Of a DNA stretch of 5,639 nucleotides, positions 1-4,947 are shown piece after piece. The first letter of the stretch is position 1, and every line of letters starts with the position of its first letter. Position numbers and translations under genes: made by a program. Below the pieces are notes generated by a model, which worked only from the letters and a program-made list of their open reading frames with translations, did not search any database and was not told where the DNA came from. The stretch comes from Flavobacteriia bacterium (GTDB taxonomy: Bacteria; Bacteroidota; Bacteroidia; Flavobacteriales; Flavobacteriaceae): positions 1 through 5,639 of the forward strand of contig QNYL01000035.1 of NCBI GenBank assembly GCA_003973375.1, given 5' to 3'.

Positions 1-1317
1 AGGAAATCCTTTTACAGGCAAAACCTTGTGTACAGCGTTATAAAAACGCAAGATATTTTACACGAATTAAAGAATACCCTGAAGAATAATAAAAATACAG
101 CAATAGTTTATGTAAATACAAGAAGAACAGCCGTAAATATTTCAAATTATCTTAACAAACAGCAGATAAGATCGGTTTTTTATCATGGGGGAATTACAAG
201 CGATGAAAAGCAACAGGCTTTTGAGCGGTGGAAAACGGAAAAAGGATTGGTTATGGTATCTACAAATGCTTTCGGGATGGGGATTGATAAGGCAGATGTG
301 AGAAATATAATCCATATAAATGTACCGCAAAGTATTGAGAATTATGTTCAGGAAACGGGTAGGGCAGGTCGTGATGGCAAATCGGCAGGAGCCTTGCTTT
401 TTTACAATGAGAATACTATTTACGATTTTAAAAATACCATAGAAAAAGGCCTGGCAACGGTTGATATTTGCAGAAATGTTTACGTAAGTCTAAATAAATA
501 TTATGAGATTGCTTTGGGAGAAAAACCAGAACGCCTTTTCGATTTTAATTTACAGGAATTTTGCTCGGTTTACGGGTTGCCTGTGGTTAATACATTCAAT
601 GCTTTGATGATACTTGAAAATGAAGGAATTATAACCTATGATCAGACGGTTGATAAAAGATCAGTGATTAAGGTTATTGCAGATAAAGATAGCCTTTTTT
701 CCTATCAGGAAAGGAATCCTTCTTTAAAGGTGCTCCTTCAGAATTTACTGCGAACTTATGGTGGAATTTTGGATCAGTTTATCAGGATCAATGAGTATAA
801 TCTGTCAAAAAGGCTCCATTTGCCAAGGCAGAAGATCATTCAACAATTAAAGCAAATGGATAGAGATAACATTCTGATATACAAAGGATATAATGTAGTG
901 TCAAAATTATTTTTTTTAGTACCCAGAGAAGATCAGTACACTATCAACAGGATTGTCCCGCATATTGAAAGGAGGAATCTTCTAAAGAAATCAAAAGCTG
1001 ATGCTGTTATAGATTTTATACGGAACGACCAGGTTTGCAGGTATGCGCAGATTCTCAGTTATTTTGATGAAGATATAAGTAGTTTTTCTTGTGGAAAATG
1101 TGATGTTTGTACACAAAATAATAATCAAGAGATCTCTTATATTGTTGTTGCAGAAGATATCATAGAACTTTTGAAAACCTCAAAGTCATTAAATTCAAAA
1201 GAAATCGTTGAAAAACTTAATTATGAAAAGAATAAGGTTTTAAAAACCTTACAATTTTTATTAGATAACGAAAGTTTACATTTAAATTCGCAGAATAAAT
1301 TCTATATTAAAAAATAA
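1..1317 (+). CDS. recQ: RecQ-family ATP-dependent DNA helicase, C-terminal part (5' end off window)
   Basis: This is the 3' portion of a RecQ-type 3'-5' DNA helicase, which unwinds DNA during recombination and fork repair. The frame is open from base 1, and its first residues (RKSFYRQNL) match the conserved start of the second RecA-like domain, so the GTG at 28 is not a real start. Of 438 visible residues, 34-44 (AIVYVNTRRTA) are motif IV, 60-64 (FYHGG) follow, 88-101 (TNAFGMGIDKADVR) are motif V and 117-126 (QETGRAGRDG) are motif VI. The Walker A and DEAH motifs lie off the window. Four cysteines at 346, 364, 367 and 370 form a RecQ zinc site, but about 220 residues after motif VI instead of about 55 as in E. 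coli RecQ. Winged-helix-like sequence (about 181-290) lies between. About 68 residues follow the last cysteine and no HRDC domain is evident. fmt begins 11 bp downstream. Family call is firm; the exact RecQ paralogue is not. Confidence 0.95.
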   Translation, partial: RKSFYRQNLVYSVIKTQDILHELKNTLKNNKNTAIVYVNTRRTAVNISNYLNKQQIRSVFYHGGITSDEKQQAFERWKTEKGLVMVSTNAFGMGIDKADVRNIIHINVPQSIENYVQETGRAGRDGKSAGALLFYNENTIYDFKNTIEKGLATVDICRNVYVSLNKYYEIALGEKPERLFDFNLQEFCSVYGLPVVNTFNALMILENEGIITYDQTVDKRSVIKVIADKDSLFSYQERNPSLKVLLQNLLRTYGGILDQFIRINEYNLSKRLHLPRQKIIQQLKQMDRDNILIYKGYNVVSKLFFLVPREDQYTINRIVPHIERRNLLKKSKADAVIDFIRNDQVCRYAQILSYFDEDISSFSCGKCDVCTQNNNQEISYIVVAEDIIELLKTSKSLNSKEIVEKLNYEKNKVLKTLQFLLDNESLHLNSQNKFYIKK

Positions 1318-1328
1318 ATCAATTTTTT

Positions 1329-2273
1329 GTGAAAGACTTACGAATTATTTTTATGGGAACTCCGGGCTTTGCAGTGGCTACTTTGAAGGAACTGTTGGAG
1401 AACGGATACAAAATTGTTGGAGTGATCACTTCCCCCGATAAGCCTGCAGGCAGAGGGAGAAAGATCAGAGAATCTGAAGTAAAGCAATATGCTAAAAGTG
1501 CAGGCCTGAATATTTTGCAACCCACAAATCTGAAGGATCCTCAGTTTATAAAAGAACTGGAAGCTTTAAAAGCTAATTTACAGATTGTTGTAGCCTTTAG
1601 GATGTTGCCTAAAGCTGTTTGGAATATGCCTGAATACGGTACTTTTAACCTGCACGCTTCCCTGCTTCCTAAATACAGGGGAGCCGCACCCATAAACTGG
1701 GCATTGATCAACGGGGAAAACAAAAGCGGGGTGACTACGTTCTTCCTTGATGAAAAGATCGATACCGGTGCAATTATCCTTCAGCAGGAAGTTGAAATTA
1801 AAGAAGATTACAATGCCGGAGACCTGCATGATATTTTGATGGAAGAAGGAGCTGAACTGGTTTTAAAAACGGTAAAACTGATAGAAGAGGATAAAGTTAT
1901 TACTCAGCCCCAGGAAAAAGCTGAAGTAAGTCCTGCCCCAAAATTATTTAAAGAAAATTGTAAGATCAACTGGAATAATCAGGCACAGGACATTTATAAT
2001 TTTATAAGAGGTTTGTCGCCATTTCCGGCAGCATGGTCGTTTTTAACCAATAAAGGAGAAGATATTGAAATAAAAATATATAAAACAGAATACCGGCTCT
2101 CAGATCATCAGTTAGCTGTAGGAAAGATCATTGCTCAGCAAAAAGAATTAAAAGTTGCAGTGAAGGATGGTTTTATAAAAATACTTGAATTAAAGGCTGC
2201 CGGTAAGCGTAAAATGGACTCCCTTAGTTTTCTGAATGGATACAAACTCTCAGAAGATGCTATGATGCATTAA
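1329..2273 (+). CDS. fmt: Methionyl-tRNA formyltransferase
   Basis: Fmt transfers a formyl group from 10-formyltetrahydrofolate to the methionine on initiator tRNA, in the cytoplasm, before translation initiation. The 314 residues match the usual length (E. coli about 315). The N-terminus LRIIFMGTPGFA is the family's opening strand. The catalytic triad is visible as N107, H109 and D145, inside FNLHASLLPKYRGAAPI (106-122) and DEKIDTGAII (141-150), one residue offset from the E. coli N106/H108/D144. The C-terminal OB-fold-like tRNA-binding domain occupies about 205-314. The start is GTG at 1329: it gives the expected N-terminus, and the next in-frame ATG (1353) would delete the first beta-strand. 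No Shine-Dalgarno sequence is seen, which is normal for this phylum. It lies 11 bp after the recQ stop and is probably co-transcribed with it. No clear terminator follows. Confidence 0.97.
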   Translation: MKDLRIIFMGTPGFAVATLKELLENGYKIVGVITSPDKPAGRGRKIRESEVKQYAKSAGLNILQPTNLKDPQFIKELEALKANLQIVVAFRMLPKAVWNMPEYGTFNLHASLLPKYRGAAPINWALINGENKSGVTTFFLDEKIDTGAIILQQEVEIKEDYNAGDLHDILMEEGAELVLKTVKLIEEDKVITQPQEKAEVSPAPKLFKENCKINWNNQAQDIYNFIRGLSPFPAAWSFLTNKGEDIEIKIYKTEYRLSDHQLAVGKIIAQQKELKVAVKDGFIKILELKAAGKRKMDSLSFLNGYKLSEDAMMH

Positions 2274-2320
2274 GCCTTGAATTATAAGAATCCTGCTGAA
2301 TTTAATGACTTGCACATGGG

Positions 2321-2351
2321 TTTATTAACATTTTGATACATTTTATTAACA
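2321..2351 (+). repeat. Phased T-rich repeat upstream of HU promoter
   Basis: Three consecutive 10-11 bp units each begin with a T run and end in ACA: TTTATTAACA (2321-2330), TTTTGATACA (2331-2340) and TTTTATTAACA (2341-2351). The 10-mer TTTATTAACA recurs exactly, 21 bp apart (2321 and 2342). The array ends 25 bp before the -33 element of the HU promoter. Spacing close to the DNA helical repeat suggests intrinsic curvature or a protein-binding site, but function is an inference. The rest of the 187-bp gap between fmt and the HU gene is unremarkable A/T-rich sequence. Confidence 0.5.
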
Positions 2352-2376
2352 AAAAACGAAATATTTATATCTAAAA

Positions 2377-2407
2377 TTTGTGTGAACCCTTATAAAATCT
2401 ATATTTG
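2377..2407 (+). promoter_or_regulatory. Bacteroidota-type primary sigma promoter for HU gene
   Basis: TTTG at 2377-2380 is followed, after exactly 19 bp, by TATATTTG at 2400-2407. This matches the Bacteroidota housekeeping consensus TTTG-N19-21-TAnnTTTG at every defined base. Transcription should begin at about 2411-2415, giving a leader of roughly 45-50 nt that is almost all A and T and has no Shine-Dalgarno sequence. Such leaders are common before strongly expressed genes in this phylum. Confidence 0.85.
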
Positions 2408-2460
2408 CTACGCTTTTAGAGCAAAAAATATATATTATAATAATTTTAAAAATTTTAACT

Positions 2461-2733
2461 ATGAACAAATCAGATTTAGTTGAAGCAATGGCCACTGATG
2501 CTGGGATTTCAAAAGCTGCTGCTGCAAAAGCTTTAGATTCATTAATGGAAAATGTTAAGAAAACACTTAAAGACGGAGGAAAAATAGCATTGGTAGGATT
2601 TGGATCTTTTGTTGTTAAGCAAAGAGCTGCAAGACAAGGTAGAAATCCTCAAACAGGAAAAACCATTCAGATTGCTGCAAGAAACGTTGTTAGTTTCAAG
2701 CCGGGTTCAGAATTAAAAGACGCTGTAAACTAG
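2461..2733 (+). CDS. HU-family DNA-binding protein
   Basis: This is a small basic nucleoid protein that binds and bends DNA as a dimer. The 90 residues are the classic HU length. The N-terminal helical dimerisation half ([20 protein letters not shown]) is followed by GFGSF at 46-50, the start of the beta-sheet saddle. The DNA-binding arm carries [14 protein letters not shown] (60-73), and P63 is the proline that intercalates into the minor groove. The C-terminal strand and helix are [13 protein letters not shown] (77-89). The ATG at 2461 gives the expected N-terminus with no extension. The gene has its own near-consensus promoter and a terminator, so it is probably monocistronic and strongly expressed. 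Whether it should be called HupA or HupB, or is one of several HU paralogues, cannot be told from this window. Confidence 0.97.
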   Translation: MNKSDLVEAMATDAGISKAAAAKALDSLMENVKKTLKDGGKIALVGFGSFVVKQRAARQGRNPQTGKTIQIAARNVVSFKPGSELKDAVN

Positions 2734-2760
2734 TTGTCCCGGATTAAAAAAATTAATAAA

Positions 2761-2791
2761 AGGCTATCATTATAAAATGATAGTCTTTTTT
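2761..2791 (+). terminator. Intrinsic terminator of HU gene
   Basis: A 10-bp stem pairs AGGCTATCAT (2761-2770) with ATGATAGTCT (2777-2786), with one G-T wobble, around a 6-nt loop. A run of T residues follows (2786-2791), then more T-rich sequence to about 2806. It begins 27 bp after the HU stop codon and separates that gene from yqgE. Confidence 0.88.
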
Positions 2792-2834
2792 GTTTTATTT
2801 TTTTTTGTATATTTAAAAAAAATACTCCTTGACA

Positions 2835-3392
2835 ATGATACATTTAAAACCATCTAAAGGAAAATTGCTGATAGCTGAACCAAGTATCTTAAATGATAAC
2901 CAGTTCAACCGTTCTGTTGTGCTTTTAACAGAACACAACGAGAGAGGTTCCGTAGGTTTTATATTTAATAAACCTTCCCCTTATATTATAAGTGATTTTA
3001 TTGCGGAGACCGATTCTACGCTCAGGGTATATCACGGAGGACCTGTATCTGAGGATAATCTCTATTTTGTTCATAAAATTCCCGAATTGATTCCGAACAG
3101 TATAGAAATTGCCAATGGGATCTATTGGGGTGGCAATTTTAATGTGGTGGTTGATCTTTTAAATGATAAGATTATCTCTAAAAATGATATCCGTTTCTTT
3201 TTAGGATACAGTGGCTGGAGCAACAATCAGCTGGATGAGGAGCTTTCTGCATTTTCATGGATTATTATCGAGAATAAATTTCAGGATCTTTTCAAAGTAA
3301 ATCATAACAGTTTTTGGAAAGATGAAATGAATAAGTTTGGCGGTATTTATAAGATCTGGGCCAATGCTCCTGAAAATCCCAGTTATAATTAA
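2835..3392 (+). CDS. yqgE: YqgE/AlgH family protein (DUF179)
   Basis: This is a widely conserved cytoplasmic protein without a settled biochemical function; the AlgH name comes from a reported regulatory role in Pseudomonas. Family signatures are clear in its 185 residues: KGKLLIAEPSI near the start (8-18), FNRSVVLLTEHNERGSVGFI (24-43) followed by NKP, GGPVSEDNLYFVH (68-80), GIYWGGNF (95-102), and FLGYSGWSNNQLDEEL (122-137). Length is typical. I chose ATG 2835 over the TTG at 2829 because ATG is the usual start and the extra two residues add nothing conserved. Only 28 bp of T-rich sequence lies between it and the HU terminator hairpin region plus a short leader, so its promoter is unclear. 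Its stop codon overlaps that of the convergent aminotransferase gene in the sequence TTAA. No membrane segment or signal peptide is seen. Confidence 0.94.
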   Translation: MIHLKPSKGKLLIAEPSILNDNQFNRSVVLLTEHNERGSVGFIFNKPSPYIISDFIAETDSTLRVYHGGPVSEDNLYFVHKIPELIPNSIEIANGIYWGGNFNVVVDLLNDKIISKNDIRFFLGYSGWSNNQLDEELSAFSWIIIENKFQDLFKVNHNSFWKDEMNKFGGIYKIWANAPENPSYN

Positions 3393-3409
3393 GAATTATA
3401 GGTTTTTTT
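3384..3409 (+). terminator. Possible weak terminator over the convergent stop codons
   Basis: TATAATT (3384-3390) and AATTATA (3394-3400) form a perfect 7-bp inverted repeat with a 3-nt loop, followed by GG and seven T residues (3403-3409). The hairpin contains the stop codons of both yqgE and the convergent aminotransferase gene. The stem is all A-T, so it would be weak, and terminator function is uncertain. Confidence 0.35.
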
Positions 3410-4219
3410 AAGAATCGTATTCAATTCCTTTCCGATTTTTGTGTCGTATGTTTTCTTACGATATTTTGTTACGCTTTGAATATCAATAATACTGTTGCTT
3501 ATAAAAACCTCATCTGCCTGTAATAATTCAAAAGGTGTAATTACAGCCTCCCTGATGTTATAGATCTTTGTTTTTTTAAGATAACTTAAAATATTTTTTC
3601 GTATAATGCCATTGATACATCCTTCAGAGAGTGGGGGCGTTGTAATGTTTCCGTCTTTGATCAAAAAGATATTGGCATTGATCATTTCAACAACATTTTT
3701 CTTTTCATTCAATAAGATACAATTCTCAAAATTATTTTCATCGGCATAAATACCGGCAACTACATTTAAGATACGGTTGTTGGTTTTAATATTAGACAAC
3801 TGATCGGAGTTGATGGTGTAATCCTTAAAGAGTTCAATTTCATAGGTCTCATTTGTAGCGGGTTTCAGCTCAACTGACTCGATTATAAAACCGATCTCAT
3901 GAGTTTTCGGAGTATAGAGTCCACCCTCTTTTCTGAAAATACTTACTCTTGTGCGGCCGTAACCATCAATTTTATTGGCCTTTAATGTTTTAATGATCTG
4001 TTCTGAGTAATATTCCAGCGTAAAGTTACCGGGTATCTCCATTCTTAACATTCTCATTGACGACATCAGCCGAAAATAATGATCTTCAAGAAAAAAAATC
4101 GTATTCTTATAACTTTTCAAGGTGTCGAAAACGCTGTCTCCGAATTTAAATCCTCTGTTTTGTACAGATAGTAAAGCAGGTTCTGTATTGATAATCTCTG
4201 AGTTGAAGTTCAGGTACAT
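3389..4219 (-). CDS. Aminotransferase class IV (PLP-dependent; ADC lyase / BCAT / D-amino acid aminotransferase fold)
   Basis: This is a fold-type IV pyridoxal-phosphate enzyme. Relatives include branched-chain aminotransferase, D-amino acid aminotransferase and aminodeoxychorismate lyase (PabC). In the 276 residues, NRGFKFGDSVFDTLKS (21-36) is the usual N-terminal motif. K145 in LSNIKTNNRI is the expected PLP-binding lysine, E178 in NVVEMINANIF the conserved glutamate, and TTPPLSEGCINGIIRK (193-208) the phosphate-binding segment. Length fits the family. I chose ATG 4219 because it precedes the conserved MYLNFNSE start. The alternative GTG at 4267 adds 16 hydrophobic residues and lies within the loop of the upstream gene's terminator. 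Substrate cannot be assigned from sequence: no folate, isoleucine or peptidoglycan gene is next to it. It converges with yqgE with a 4-bp overlap. No convincing promoter is seen in the short gap upstream. Confidence 0.92.
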   Translation of the reverse strand: MYLNFNSEIINTEPALLSVQNRGFKFGDSVFDTLKSYKNTIFFLEDHYFRLMSSMRMLRMEIPGNFTLEYYSEQIIKTLKANKIDGYGRTRVSIFRKEGGLYTPKTHEIGFIIESVELKPATNETYEIELFKDYTINSDQLSNIKTNNRILNVVAGIYADENNFENCILLNEKKNVVEMINANIFLIKDGNITTPPLSEGCINGIIRKNILSYLKKTKIYNIREAVITPFELLQADEVFISNSIIDIQSVTKYRKKTYDTKIGKELNTILKKTYNS

Positions 4220-4247
4220 AATTGTCAAATTTGAGTGTAAAAATATC

Positions 4248-4285
4248 AAAAAAAAATCCGGATACACTTGATGTTCCGGATTTTT
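4248..4285 (-). terminator. Strong intrinsic terminator of START-like gene
   Basis: AAAAATCCGGA (4252-4262) and TCCGGATTTTT (4275-4285) form a perfect 11-bp inverted repeat with a 12-nt loop. On the minus strand the hairpin is followed by nine consecutive U residues (plus-strand A run 4248-4256, partly inside the stem). It begins 17 bp after the START-like stop codon and ends 28 bp before the aminotransferase ATG. On the plus strand only five T residues follow the GC core, so it is mainly a minus-strand terminator. Confidence 0.9.
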
Positions 4286-4302
4286 AGAATATTTGTAAGG
4301 AT

Positions 4303-4686
4303 TTATCCTCCTATGACATGTTTCAGATCAGAGATCTTGTTCTCCCAGAACATTTTGGTTTCATCCACCTCATCATCATCGGCAAAATCTACTACAATCA
4401 GCGAAACATCTTTGGTCAGTGCATCAACCTGAATTCTAAATTCGAAAAAAGTTTCTTTTTCATCATCTTCCTCCCATTTAAAACGAGTGAAAACATCTGA
4501 TTTTTGTCCAATTCGTTTGGCCACTTCTTCAGAATCATTCCAGATAAAGGTATAAATTTGTCCACGTGAATTTACATTATCGGCAAACCATTCGCCCAGC
4601 GAGTCAGGTGCTGATATATATTGATATAAAAACGAAGGGGAAGCATTTATAGGAAATTCAATTTCTATTCTTTTTTTATCAGACAT
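4303..4686 (-). CDS. START-like domain protein (SRPBCC/AHSA1-type fold)
   Basis: This is a 127-residue acidic, soluble protein of the START-like group common in Bacteroidota. Its role is unknown. The fold is the helix-grip type, which often forms a hydrophobic ligand cavity. Visible features are an opening beta-strand (RIEIEFPINASP, 6-17), the segment YQYISAPDSLGEWFADNV (21-38) typical of the group, YTFIWNDSEEVAKRI (45-59), KWEEDDE (70-76), a strand pair ending in SLIVVDFADDDEVDE (95-109), and a C-terminal helix KMFWENKISDLKHVIGG (111-127) that would close the cavity. The D/E-rich stretch at 100-109 is conspicuous. The ATG at 4686 gives the normal start; no Shine-Dalgarno sequence is present. 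No signal peptide or membrane segment is seen. It is followed by a strong terminator, so it is probably transcribed alone from the A/T-rich spacer before the tRNA gene. Confidence 0.88.
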   Translation of the reverse strand: MSDKKRIEIEFPINASPSFLYQYISAPDSLGEWFADNVNSRGQIYTFIWNDSEEVAKRIGQKSDVFTRFKWEEDDEKETFFEFRIQVDALTKDVSLIVVDFADDDEVDETKMFWENKISDLKHVIGG

Positions 4687-4767
4687 GGGTTATTCATTTT
4701 TTTGACAATATATATAATATCTTAATTTTAAAAAAATTTTTATTATAAAATTTTTAAGTTTCTTTTC

Positions 4768-4797
4768 TTGTTACAAGGAAAATTGTTTTTATATTTG
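4768..4797 (+). promoter_or_regulatory. Bacteroidota-type promoter for tRNA gene
   Basis: TTG at 4768-4770 and TATATTTG at 4790-4797 are separated by 19 bp, the same geometry and the same -7 octamer (also followed by C) as the HU promoter. Transcription would start at about 4801-4805, leaving a leader of only a few bases before the mature tRNA 5' end. The spacer from 4687 to 4767, which must also hold the promoter of the divergent START-like gene, is very A/T-rich. I see no consensus promoter on the minus strand there. Confidence 0.82.
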
Positions 4798-4809
4798 CAC
4801 CTCGATTTT

Positions 4810-4883
4810 GGCGAGGTAGCTCAGATGGTTAGAGCGTCGGATTCATAACCCGGAGGTCGGCAGTTCGATTCTGCTCCTCGCTA
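4810..4883 (+). tRNA. tRNA with CAU anticodon, probably elongator tRNA-Met
   Basis: A 74-nt cloverleaf can be drawn by hand. The acceptor is GGCGAGG (4810-4816) with CCTCGCT (4876-4882). The D stem is GCTC/GAGC. The anticodon stem is TCGGA/CCCGG with loop TTCATAA, placing CAT at 4844-4846. The variable loop is 5 nt, and the T arm GGCAG-TTCGATT-CTGCT spans 4859-4875. The discriminator is A4883; CCA is not encoded (CA follows). C11-G24 in the D stem is the elongator pattern and argues against initiator tRNA. A tRNA-Ile reading AUA through lysidine also has a CAU gene anticodon and cannot be fully excluded. Oddities are the wobble pairs at 1-72, 27-43 and 49-65 and an A-C mismatch at 31-39. Confidence 0.93.
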
Positions 4884-4897
4884 CAGATAAAATAAGG

Positions 4898-4926
4898 AAA
4901 GCCGGATGTTAAATTACGGCTTTTTT
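4898..4926 (+). terminator. Intrinsic terminator after tRNA
   Basis: AAAGCCG (4898-4904) pairs with CGGCTTT (4917-4923) around a 12-nt loop, and six T residues follow the GC core (4921-4926). It begins 14 bp after the tRNA. In the opposite direction the U run is short (TTTCC), so it would serve the convergent LysR gene less well. Confidence 0.8.
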
Positions 4927-4947
4927 GTTGTAAAACTTTTCCGTGAT

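Noticed and set aside
28..30. GTG as start of the RecQ-like protein
   Set aside because: The frame is open to base 1 and the residues before it match conserved RecQ sequence, so the gene simply enters from the left edge.
2789..2815. Promoter for yqgE (TTTG 2789-2792 with TATATTTA 2808-2815)
   Set aside because: The last base of the -7 element is wrong and the spacing is 15 bp, too short; both elements sit in low-complexity T/A sequence.
2829..2834. TTG as start of yqgE
   Set aside because: It adds two residues only, and an ATG follows directly at 2835.
4220..4267. N-terminal extension of the aminotransferase from GTG 4267
   Set aside because: The 16 extra residues lie over the terminator of the upstream gene and its U tract. 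Their hydrophobic character (DFFLIFL) comes from the poly-A/T run and is not a signal peptide.
4663..4697. Ten-codon upstream ORF overlapping the START-like start (ATG at 4697 on the minus strand)
   Set aside because: It is too short to support as a gene, and a chance ATG is expected in such A/T-rich leaders.
4687..4767. Palindromic A/T tracts in the spacer before the tRNA promoter
   Set aside because: The matches are only A/T runs, with no G-C core or exact long symmetry; they are explained by base composition.
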